This document shows, one piece after another, positions 26,081 through 33,986 of a stretch of DNA of 64,000 nucleotides (positions are counted from its first letter, which is position 1; each line of letters starts with the position of its first letter). The notes under the pieces were generated by a model that worked only from the letters and a program-made list of their open reading frames with translations, did not search any database and had not been told where the DNA came from. The stretch lies in NCBI RefSeq assembly GCF_002001205.1, contig NZ_MUNZ01000180.1, forward strand, positions 1 through 64,000, in the 5' to 3' direction. The position numbers and the translations under genes are program-made. The stretch comes from Hydrogenophaga sp. A37 (lineage in GTDB: Bacteria > Pseudomonadota > Gammaproteobacteria > Burkholderiales > Burkholderiaceae_C).

Positions 26081-27411
26081 GCGTTGTACAGAGCGTGGTC
26101 GTCCACCCGGCGGATGTTGAAGCGGCGTCGTTGCCAGGCCATGAACGCGCGTTTGGGTTGCAGGATGTTGGCGGTGTAGTACAGCGCTTTGAAGAACAGG
26201 ATCGAACGCCAGATCGGCGTCTTGCCGAACACGTCGCCCGCCAGCACCGACAGGATGGCTTCTTCGACACGGAAGATGTTTCGGGGGCCCATCAGGAAGT
26301 CCCGCATGATGGGGTTGGTCACGCGGTAGATGAACCACGAAAACGCCTTGGGGCCGTGGCGCATCACGCGGTCAAAGCGCTTGAGCGCGGCGCCAGCCTT
26401 CTTCGGTTCGCGAAGGCAGGTGTCAACGGTGTCCGCCCCCACCACCGCGCTGTGCATGGCCAGCCAGACGCCCGATGAGAACACCGGGTCGATGAAGGCG
26501 TAGGCGTCGCCCAGCATCAGGTAGTTGGTGCCGTGGTTGCTCTGCGAGACATAGGAGAAGTTGCCGGTGGCCTCGACCGGGCTCACCTGGGTGGCGTTCT
26601 TGAGGCGCTCCACCAGCTGTGGGCTGGTTGCGATGTTGTCCATCATGAACTGCTGCAGGCTGCGCTGCCCACGCGTTTTCATGTGGTACGGCCAGGTGAC
26701 CATGCCAATGCTGGTGGTGCCGTTGGTCAGCGGGATGAACCAGAACCAGCCGTGGGCGAACCAGAAGATGCTGATGTTGCCTTCGTCGCTGCCTGCCCTC
26801 CGCTGCGCGCCGTCGAAGTGGGCGTAGACCGCCGAGCTGTTGTGGCGCGGGTTGCGCTGCTTGATCTTGAAGCGGTTGGCGAGAAAGGTGTCGCGACCCG
26901 AGGCGTCGATCACGAAGCGCGCCCGCCACCGTTTCTCATGGCCTTCGTCGCCGCGCGCGGTGATGTCGGCGCCACCATCGGCCAGAAAATCCACCGCCGT
27001 GACCTTGACGCCTTCGTGTGTCTCGGCACCTTTGGCTGCCGCGTGGCGGAACAGGATGTCGTCGAAGTCGGCGCGGCGCACCTGGTAGGCGGCGGGCATG
27101 GATTTGTCCCAGGCGCCTGCGAAATGAAACGTCTGTGTCCAATCGTGATCGGGCGACACGAACTCGGCGCCGGGCTTGTGCATGCCGATGGCCTTGACCT
27201 GTTCGGCGATGCCCATCTTTTCAAACAGAGGCAGGTTCGCCGGCAGCAGCGATTCGCCGATGTGGAAGCGCGGGTGGTGGGCTTTTTCGAGCAGCACCAC
27301 GTGGTGCCCCTTCTCGGCCAGCAGGCTGGCCACGGTGGAGCCAGCGGGGCCGCCACCGATCACGAGCACGTCACAGCTTGGGCCGGGTTCGCCCTGGGCC
27401 TTTGGATTCAT
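26077..27411 (-). CDS. Flavin-dependent halogenase-like protein 1
   Basis: 444-aa flavoprotein of the flavin-dependent halogenase/geranylgeranyl-reductase-like superfamily. The FAD-binding motif is VLVIGGGPAGSTVASLLA and HIGESLLPANLPLF follows, with the conserved lysine region MHKPGAEFV. The halogenase marker WxWxIP is present as WFWFIP in FAHGWFWFIPLTNG. FVIDASGRDTFLA and YLMLGDAYAFIDPVFSSG are further FAD contacts. It likely halogenates the aryl ring of the pigment, as proposed for xanthomonadins, with a separate FAD reductase supplying FADH2. A perfect 18-bp palindrome lies in its 5' leader. The start is ATG 27411 (MNPKAQGE). Confidence 0.82.
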   Translation of the reverse strand: MNPKAQGEPGPSCDVLVIGGGPAGSTVASLLAEKGHHVVLLEKAHHPRFHIGESLLPANLPLFEKMGIAEQVKAIGMHKPGAEFVSPDHDWTQTFHFAGAWDKSMPAAYQVRRADFDDILFRHAAAKGAETHEGVKVTAVDFLADGGADITARGDEGHEKRWRARFVIDASGRDTFLANRFKIKQRNPRHNSSAVYAHFDGAQRRAGSDEGNISIFWFAHGWFWFIPLTNGTTSIGMVTWPYHMKTRGQRSLQQFMMDNIATSPQLVERLKNATQVSPVEATGNFSYVSQSNHGTNYLMLGDAYAFIDPVFSSGVWLAMHSAVVGADTVDTCLREPKKAGAALKRFDRVMRHGPKAFSWFIYRVTNPIMRDFLMGPRNIFRVEEAILSVLAGDVFGKTPIWRSILFFKALYYTANILQPKRAFMAWQRRRFNIRRVDDHALYNA

Positions 27412-27429
27412 GGGATGGGACTCTGAAAG

Positions 27430-27447
27430 GCCGACCGATCGGTCGGC
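27430..27447. promoter_or_regulatory. 18-bp perfect palindrome, candidate TetR-type operator
   Basis: GCCGACCGATCGGTCGGC reads identically on both strands. It lies 18 bp upstream of the halogenase 1 ATG and about 25 bp downstream of a -10-like TATCAT (27478-27473, - strand). Palindromes of ACCGA-type half-sites are common TetR-family operators, but no TetR gene is in the window. Confidence 0.6.
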
Positions 27448-27551
27448 GTTGATACGAGGCGAATGGCCCCAAATGATAGTCGCTTCGGTGTCGCTGAAGG
27501 CATTGGGCAGGCCCGGAAGCTGGGTCGTGGTCGACCCCACTCAGACGATGT

Positions 27552-29189
27552 TCAGTTGACCGCTTCGGGCAGCATGCGGGCCATGTCGGACGGCCCGCCG
27601 TCGAGCATGCTGGCCGGGAGCAACAACACCAGTTCGTCGGCCTTCAGCCCCGGGTGATCGCTCTGGGCCCGCTGAAGAATGTCGGTGGCGAGCCGTTGCA
27701 GCTGCGTGTGGGAGCCACGGATGCGGGCCACGAAGCCTTCGGTGTCCAGATCGTCGTTCAGGCTGCGGTTGAGTTCGGCAAACCAGGGAATCGCGGCCTG
27801 GTCCAGCATCACCGCCGGGTTGCGCTTCAGGCTCAGCGTGGACCACTGGCGCAGGAAGTTCTGCACCGCCACGTTGAGCTGCTGGCACTCGGCCAGTTCG
27901 GTGCGCAGGGACGCGAGAACCGACAGGTCGGTCAAGCGCTGGTGGAAGAAGAACTGGGCCAGCACGCCCCAGTAGTAGGTGTAGTCCCAGATCACCTTGA
28001 CCGGCAACACTTCGGGGTCGCCAAACAGCGGGTACTGGTCTTGGTACAGCGCCATGGTGCTGTCGTAGAACGAATGGAACAGCTGGTCGAAGATCTGCGC
28101 GCGCGCGCCCAGGCGCTCGCCCCGGCGGTCCATCGCGATCAGCTCAGTGATGTAGGTGTTGCTGATGGCAATGAAGTCGCTGCCTGGCGAGTAGAACGGG
28201 TCAAGGAACAGGCCAGCCTCCCCCGTGAGCGCCCAGCGGTCGGCGGAAAACACCTGCTTGCAGCCATAGGAAAAGCGCTTGAAGAAAGCGAAGTCCTGCA
28301 GCAACTCGCGTTTGGGGTCCAGTTCGTCGAACAGCAACGGCTGGTAGCGCTCCAGCCAGGTCATGGCCTTGTCGAAGCTGTCCATGGCGGCGAGCGGGTG
28401 GATCGCCGGGTCGGCCACGATGCCCACCGAATGCGAGCCCGAGGCCAGGGGAATCAGCCAGACCCAGTAGCCCGCGCCCACGAGGTGGTTGGTGGAGAGC
28501 CAGCGCGCCTGTGGATTGCAGCGCTCGCGCCACTCGATGTTGTCGCTCCATTGGTCGAGGTGGATGCGGTCCTTGATGCGGAACCACACCGCGTGGGCCG
28601 CGTGACCGTTGGGCTCGGCCAGGTTGAGCTTGCGCTTGAGCAGGCCCGCGCGGCCGCAGGCGTCCACCACCCAGCGTGCGTTGACGGTATGCGACACGCC
28701 TTCGTGTTCGTACACCACCTGGTGCCTTGCATCAGGACCTGTCTGATCGTCGGTCAACTCGATTTGCCGCACCATGGCGCCTTCGATGAGCTCGATGCCA
28801 CGGTGCTGTACCTCGGCCCCCAGGAAGTTCTCGAAGATGCCGCGATCGATCTGGAAGCTGGTCACCGACAGGAAGCGGCTCGCGCCGATCTCGGTCACCT
28901 GATCGATGTCGCGGCGGCCCTCGGAAAAGAAGAACCGGAAGCCGAACTTGCGCAATTGCTTGTTCTGGAGGTGGTCACCCAGCCCGAGCACTTTGTCGAA
29001 GTAGTGGGCGCCGATCTCCACCGACGACTCGCCCACCTTGTGCGCCGCTTCCGGGGCCGGGAGCGCGCGCCGCTCCAGCACCAGGATGCGAATGTCGGGG
29101 TCGCGCTGTTTCAGCTGCAGGGCCAGCGTGAGGCCGGCCAGCCCGCCACCGAGGATGACGACGTCGTGAAGAGGGGGTGTATGGACCAT
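27552..29189 (-). CDS. Flavin-dependent halogenase-like protein 2 (tryptophan-halogenase family)
   Basis: 545-aa flavoprotein of the tryptophan-halogenase family. It shows DVVILGGGLAGLTLALQL (FAD Rossmann motif), HKVGESSVEIGAHYFDKV with the GES signature, the candidate catalytic lysine in LRKFGFRFFFSEG, and the WxWxIP marker as WVWLIP in GAGYWVWLIPLASGSH. ALTGEAGLFLDPFYSPGSDF is the late FAD-contact segment. It is only distantly similar to halogenase 1, so the two are not a recent duplication. Its stop is 140 bp before the halogenase 1 start; the operator-like palindrome in that gap suggests separate promoters. It is divergent from the membrane protein gene at 29384. Confidence 0.82.
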   Translation of the reverse strand: MVHTPPLHDVVILGGGLAGLTLALQLKQRDPDIRILVLERRALPAPEAAHKVGESSVEIGAHYFDKVLGLGDHLQNKQLRKFGFRFFFSEGRRDIDQVTEIGASRFLSVTSFQIDRGIFENFLGAEVQHRGIELIEGAMVRQIELTDDQTGPDARHQVVYEHEGVSHTVNARWVVDACGRAGLLKRKLNLAEPNGHAAHAVWFRIKDRIHLDQWSDNIEWRERCNPQARWLSTNHLVGAGYWVWLIPLASGSHSVGIVADPAIHPLAAMDSFDKAMTWLERYQPLLFDELDPKRELLQDFAFFKRFSYGCKQVFSADRWALTGEAGLFLDPFYSPGSDFIAISNTYITELIAMDRRGERLGARAQIFDQLFHSFYDSTMALYQDQYPLFGDPEVLPVKVIWDYTYYWGVLAQFFFHQRLTDLSVLASLRTELAECQQLNVAVQNFLRQWSTLSLKRNPAVMLDQAAIPWFAELNRSLNDDLDTEGFVARIRGSHTQLQRLATDILQRAQSDHPGLKADELVLLLPASMLDGGPSDMARMLPEAVN

Positions 29190-29383
29190 GGGCGGAAGTA
29201 TCGCCTCAAACGGCGGCCGGGGGAGCGGGCGTCGGATGCTGCTGCCGACGGCAAGGGACTCGTTAAAATCGACAGCTTCCCCACCGGGTCTGCCGCGCAC
29301 CTTCTGAGTCGCCGGCACGGCATCCGTACCGCGCGCCCACCACCTCGGGGAGTGCTCCCCCTTTCCTCGATCAAGCGCAACCC

Positions 29384-30094
29384 ATGCCACCCCACCTGCC
29401 TGCCGTCACCGAAGTTCTGCCGCCTGACGGGATCGCCGAGCCGAGGTCCTCGGTGTGGCACTGGGTTCGTGGGGTCGGGCTGGCCGTGCTGGCCGTTGCC
29501 TGGGCGCTGACGGCCCATTTCACCAGCGCCCATCAGGAGTCCTCGGGTTGGGGGGCTCTGCTGGCGCTGACGCCCATGAGCACCGCCTTGGCGGTGGTGT
29601 TGTGGCGCATGCCCGCTCGCTGGCTCGGCACCTTGCTGGGTGCGGTGGTGCTGGCCGGGCTGGTCTGGTTCTGGCCGTTTCTGAAGGGGCAGGTGGCGCT
29701 GCTGTACTACCTGGAGCACCTGGGCGTGTACCTGCTGCTGTCGGTGTTCTTCGGGCGCACGCTGTCGGGCCCCGAAGAGTCGCTGGTGACGCGCATGGCC
29801 CGCAGCGTGCACGGTGGCGTGCTGTCGCCCGCGCAGGCCGTCTACACCCGGAAAGTCACCCTGGCTTGGTGCGTTTTCTTTGCCGGCATGGCGCTGGTAT
29901 CCACGCTGCTGTTCCTGCTGGCCCCCATCGTGGTCTGGTCCACGTTCGCCAACCTGCTCGGCGGTCCGCTGATCGCCCTGATGTTCGTGGGGGAATACCT
30001 CTGGCGCCGCCGCGTGCTGCCCGAAGAAAAGCCGGCCTCGATGGCCGATGCCGTGCGCGCCTGGAAGGCCCAGCGCTCGGACAAGGCTCGATGA
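29384..30094 (+). CDS. Small membrane protein (COG4648-like)
   Basis: 236-aa protein with about six predicted transmembrane helices: VRGVGLAVLAVAWALTAHF, GALLALTPMSTALAVVLW, LGTLLGAVVLAGLVWFWPFL, LGVYLLLSVFFGRTL, LAWCVFFAGMALVSTLLFLL and GGPLIALMFVGEYLW. It resembles the COG4648-type membrane proteins that accompany aryl polyene clusters (recognition from memory, not a search). Its function is unknown. It is divergent from halogenase 2 across 194 bp and closes the cluster on the dnaE side; its stop lies at the left end of a 165-bp repeat element. Confidence 0.72.
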   Translation: MPPHLPAVTEVLPPDGIAEPRSSVWHWVRGVGLAVLAVAWALTAHFTSAHQESSGWGALLALTPMSTALAVVLWRMPARWLGTLLGAVVLAGLVWFWPFLKGQVALLYYLEHLGVYLLLSVFFGRTLSGPEESLVTRMARSVHGGVLSPAQAVYTRKVTLAWCVFFAGMALVSTLLFLLAPIVVWSTFANLLGGPLIALMFVGEYLWRRRVLPEEKPASMADAVRAWKAQRSDKAR

Positions 30095-30256
30095 GAGGCT
30101 GAGAGGAAATCGGTCATGCCCGCCTTGACGCCCCCAACCACCGCCAGCCGCGTTGCAAATGCGCGCCGTAGCCCGAGCTACGGCTGTGCTTTGCGCCTTG
30201 CCAGCAGCGCTTTGGGACGCCCTTTCGGGCATGCCCAATTCCCTCTCAGCCTCTGA
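30092..30256. repeat. 165-bp MITE-like element between membrane protein gene and dnaE
   Basis: The ends form inverted repeats of about 19 bp: AGAGGCTGAGAGG at 30094-30106 and its complement CCTCTCAGCCTCT at 30242-30254, extended with two mismatches on both sides. Inside are two hairpins, CCGTAG-CCCGAG-CTACGG (30167-30184) and GCCC-TTTC-GGGC (30219-30230). The left end covers the stop codon of the membrane protein; the right end stops about 50 bp before dnaE. It has no ORF of note. Confidence 0.7.
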
Positions 30257-30307
30257 CGCCGCACGCACCTCCCGCTCGCAGACCCTCCCCCGAGACAAGA
30301 TTCACCG

Positions 30308-33300
30308 ATGTTCATCCACCTTCGTCTGCACACTGAGTTTTCTGTCGTCGATGGCACCAACCGCATCGACGATGTGGTGGCCGCGGCGGCCGCCGACGGC
30401 CAGCCCGCCCTGGCCATCACCGACCTGAACAACCTGTTTGGCGCGGTCAAGTTCTACAAGGCCGCACGCGGCGCAGGCGTGAAGCCGCTGCTGGGCGCCG
30501 AGGTGATGCTGCAGGGCTTTGCCGAAGACACCCCAGGCGCCATGCCCGGCAGCCACCAACCGGCCGCGCCGCGCGTGATCCTGCTGGTGCAGGACAAGCA
30601 GGGTTACCTCAACTTGAGCGAGTTGCTGGCCCGCGCCTGGACCCGCAGCGAAGGGCGCAGCGGCGCGCTGGTCCACCGCGAGTGGCTGCAGGAGCTGAAC
30701 GCCGGTTTGCTGATGATCTCGGGCGCGCAGGCCGGACCGGTCGGCCAGGCGCTGATCCAGGGCGACACCGAGCGCGCCGCCGACATCGCCCTGCAGCTGG
30801 CCAGCCTGTTCACGCACCGCTTCTACATCGAGCTGCAGCGCGCGGGCCGTCCCGACGACGAGCGCCACGTGGTCGCCTCGGTGCAACTGGCCGCCCGCCT
30901 GCATCTGCCCGTGGTCGCCACGCACCCGGTGCAGTTCCTCGAGACCGACGACTACGAGGCGCACGAGGCCCGGGTCTGCATCTCCGACGGCGAGATCCTG
31001 AGCAACAACCGGCGCGTGCGCCGTTTCACGCGCGAGCAGTATTTCAAAAGCGCCGCGCAGATGGAGGCGCTGTTCGCCGACATCCCCAGCGCCGTCGCCA
31101 ACACGCTGGAGATCGCCAAACGCTGCAGCCTCACGCTGGTGCTGGGCAAGCCACAACTGCCCAACTTCCCGATCCCGCCGGTCAATGGAGTGGTGATGTC
31201 GGTCGACGAGTACTTCCGTCACGTCTCGCACGAAGGGCTGGAGGGCCGGCTGAAGCACCTCTTCCCCGACGCAGCCAAGCGCGAAGCGGTGCGCGCGCGC
31301 TACGTGGAGCGCCTGGAGTTCGAGCTCAACACCATCCTGAAGATGGGCTTCCCGGGCTACTTCCTCATCGTGTCGGACTTCATCAAGTGGGCCAAGGAAA
31401 ACGGCTGCCCGGTGGGCCCGGGCCGGGGCTCCGGTGCCGGCTCGCTGGTGGCCTACGCGCTGCTGATCACCGACCTCGACCCGCTGCAGTACAACCTGCT
31501 GTTCGAGCGCTTCCTGAACCCCGAACGCGTCTCGATGCCTGACTTCGACATCGACTTCTGCCAGTCCAACCGCGACCGCGTGATCGACTACGTGAAGGAC
31601 CTCTACGGCAAGGACGCCGTGAGCCAGATCGCCACCTTCGGCACCATGGCCGCGCGTGCGGCGATCCGCGACGTGGGCCGCGTGCTCGACTTTTCCTACG
31701 GCTTCTGCGACGGCATCTCCAAGCTCATCCCCAACAAACCGGGCATGAGCGTCACGCTGCAGTACCCGCCCAGCCCGAAGGTGGAAGGCGACAAGAACAA
31801 CTACGCCATCGAGATGGAGCCGGTGCTGGCCGAGCGCATCCAGAAGGAAGAAGACGTCAAGACCCTGATCGAGCTGGCGCAGAAGCTCGAAGGCATGACG
31901 CGCAACATCGGCATGCACGCCGGGGGCGTGCTGATCGCGCCGGGCAAGCTCACCGACTTCTGCCCGCTCTACATGCAGCCGGGCAGCGATTCGGCGGTGA
32001 GCCAGTTCGACAAGGACGACGTGGAGGCCATCGGGCTGGTGAAGTTCGACTTCTTGGGCCTGGCCACGCTCACCATCCTGGAGATCGCGCGCGAGTTCAT
32101 CATGCAGCGGCACAAGGGCCAGGAAAACTTCCGCTTCGAAGACCTTCCGCTCGACGACCAGCGGGTCTACGCGCTGTTCTCGCGCGGCCAGACCGAGGCC
32201 GTGTTCCAGTTTGAAAGCCGCGGCATGCAGGGCATGCTGCGCGACGCCAAGCCCTCGCGGCTGGAAGACCTGATCGCGCTCAACGCGCTGTACCGTCCGG
32301 GCCCGATGGACCTGATCCCCAGCTTCGTGAACCGCAAGCACGGCAAGGAGCCCATCGAGTACCCGCACCCGCTGGTGGCCGAGATGCTCTCCGAGACCTA
32401 CGGCATCATGGTCTACCAGGAGCAGGTGATGCAGACCGCGCAGATCCTGGGCGGTTATTCGCTCGGTGGTGCCGACATGCTGCGCCGGGCGATGGGCAAA
32501 AAGAAGGCCGAGGAGATGGCCGAGCACCGCGCCATCTTCCGCGCCGGTGCGGCCAAGAACAACATCAGCGAAGAAAAGGCCGACGAGGTCTTTGACCTGA
32601 TGGAGAAGTTCGCGGGCTACGGCTTCAACAAGTCGCACGCCGCCGCCTACTCGCTGCTGGCGTACCACACCGGCTGGCTCAAGGTGCACTACACCGCCGA
32701 GTTCTTCTGCGCCAACATGACGGTGGAAATGGACGACACCGACAAGCTCAAGGTGTTGTGGGAAGACGCGCAGAAGATGGGCCTGGCCTTCGAGCCACCG
32801 GACGTCAACCGCGGCCGCTACCGTTTCGAGCCGGTGACCGACAAGCTGATCCGCTACGGCCTGGGCGCCGTCAAGGGCACGGGCCAGCAGGCCATTGAGG
32901 CCATCGTCGCGGCGCGCGAAGGGCGAGGCGAAGGCCCGAACGGCAGCGAGTCAGGCCCGTTCACCAGCCTGTTCAATTTCTGTCTGCGCGTGGACCGCCA
33001 GCGCATGAACAAGCGCACGGTGGAGGCGCTGATCAAGGCCGGCGCCTTCGACGCCTTGCACCTCAACCGTGCCGAGCTGCTGGCCTCGGTGGACGTGGCT
33101 TTTGAATACGCCGCCGCCACGCAGGCCAACGCCAACCAGGGCGGTCTGTTCGACATGCTGGGTGGCGACGACCACGGATCCAGCACCCAGGAGCCCGATC
33201 TGGTGCCCACCACGCCCTGGGGTGTGAAGGAGTGCCTGACGCTGGAAAAGACCGCCATCGGGTTTTATTTCTCAGGCCATCTGTTTGACGAGGTGCGGCG

Positions 33301-33874
33301 CGAGGTGCGGCGCTTCGCGCGCACCGAGCTGGGCGATGTGAAGGAGAGCCGCGACCCGGTGATCCTGGCCGGCATCGTGACCGACTTCCGCATCATCAAC
33401 GGCCAGCGCGGCAAGCTCGCGCTGTTCAAGATCGACGACCGCACGGCGGTGCTGGAGGTCAGCGCCGACGAGAACCTGATCAATCTGCACCGCAACCTGC
33501 TGAAAGACGATGAACTGATCGTGGTGCAGGCGGTGGCCCAGCCCGACCGGTTTTCGGGCGGCCTGCGGCTCAAGATCCAGCACATCTGGGACCTGGCCGC
33601 CGCGCGCTGCCGCTTCGGCAAGTACCTGCGGGTGGCGGTCAACGGGCACCCGCCCGCCGTGGCCGAGCTGGTCAAGGCGTTCCCGCCTCGGCGCGAGGTC
33701 ACCGAGCTGGGCGAGGTGGCGCGCGGGCTGCCGGTGCGGCTTGCGCTGCTCCGGCCCAGCGCGCAATGCGAGTTGCAACTGGACGACCGGGCGCTGTTCT
33801 TTCCCACCGACGCGGCCCTGGCGAACTGGATGGCGCAGGCCCACGACCGGCGGGCCGAAATCGTGTTCGATTGA
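30308..33874 (+). CDS. dnaE: DNA polymerase III alpha subunit
   Basis: 1188-aa replicative polymerase, full length for betaproteobacterial DnaE. It begins FIHLRLHTEFSVVDGTNRID, the PHP domain start. The polymerase core has GPGRGSGAGSLVAYAL and the catalytic Asp motif MPDFDIDFCQSNRDRVIDY. GYGFNKSHAAAYSLLAY lies in the fingers/palm region, and the C-terminus has the OB-fold segment PVILAGIVTDFRIINGQRG. It works in the cytoplasm as the polymerising subunit of the holoenzyme. It is not functionally linked to the pigment genes beside it. Confidence 0.97.
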   Translation: MFIHLRLHTEFSVVDGTNRIDDVVAAAAADGQPALAITDLNNLFGAVKFYKAARGAGVKPLLGAEVMLQGFAEDTPGAMPGSHQPAAPRVILLVQDKQGYLNLSELLARAWTRSEGRSGALVHREWLQELNAGLLMISGAQAGPVGQALIQGDTERAADIALQLASLFTHRFYIELQRAGRPDDERHVVASVQLAARLHLPVVATHPVQFLETDDYEAHEARVCISDGEILSNNRRVRRFTREQYFKSAAQMEALFADIPSAVANTLEIAKRCSLTLVLGKPQLPNFPIPPVNGVVMSVDEYFRHVSHEGLEGRLKHLFPDAAKREAVRARYVERLEFELNTILKMGFPGYFLIVSDFIKWAKENGCPVGPGRGSGAGSLVAYALLITDLDPLQYNLLFERFLNPERVSMPDFDIDFCQSNRDRVIDYVKDLYGKDAVSQIATFGTMAARAAIRDVGRVLDFSYGFCDGISKLIPNKPGMSVTLQYPPSPKVEGDKNNYAIEMEPVLAERIQKEEDVKTLIELAQKLEGMTRNIGMHAGGVLIAPGKLTDFCPLYMQPGSDSAVSQFDKDDVEAIGLVKFDFLGLATLTILEIAREFIMQRHKGQENFRFEDLPLDDQRVYALFSRGQTEAVFQFESRGMQGMLRDAKPSRLEDLIALNALYRPGPMDLIPSFVNRKHGKEPIEYPHPLVAEMLSETYGIMVYQEQVMQTAQILGGYSLGGADMLRRAMGKKKAEEMAEHRAIFRAGAAKNNISEEKADEVFDLMEKFAGYGFNKSHAAAYSLLAYHTGWLKVHYTAEFFCANMTVEMDDTDKLKVLWEDAQKMGLAFEPPDVNRGRYRFEPVTDKLIRYGLGAVKGTGQQAIEAIVAAREGRGEGPNGSESGPFTSLFNFCLRVDRQRMNKRTVEALIKAGAFDALHLNRAELLASVDVAFEYAAATQANANQGGLFDMLGGDDHGSSTQEPDLVPTTPWGVKECLTLEKTAIGFYFSGHLFDEVRREVRRFARTELGDVKESRDPVILAGIVTDFRIINGQRGKLALFKIDDRTAVLEVSADENLINLHRNLLKDDELIVVQAVAQPDRFSGGLRLKIQHIWDLAAARCRFGKYLRVAVNGHPPAVAELVKAFPPRREVTELGEVARGLPVRLALLRPSAQCELQLDDRALFFPTDAALANWMAQAHDRRAEIVFD

Positions 33875-33986
33875 ACCGGTGGGTTCCTCCCGGTGCCTCA
33901 AATCGGCCGGTTGCGCCAAGCCTGTCACGCGAAGGCCGATCTCCTGGTTCAAGGCGGGTTCTGGCACGCCGATGATCTAATGAACC

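Noticed and set aside
27654-29510. 618-codon open frame on the + strand
   Set aside because: Antisense shadow of the halogenase 2 gene, with His/Val/Gln-rich composition and no recognisable motif.
30302-32689. 795-codon open frame on the - strand
   Set aside because: It lies entirely antisense to dnaE, is His/Arg/Gln-rich with no domain, and is explained by high third-position GC leaving few stops in the shadow frame.
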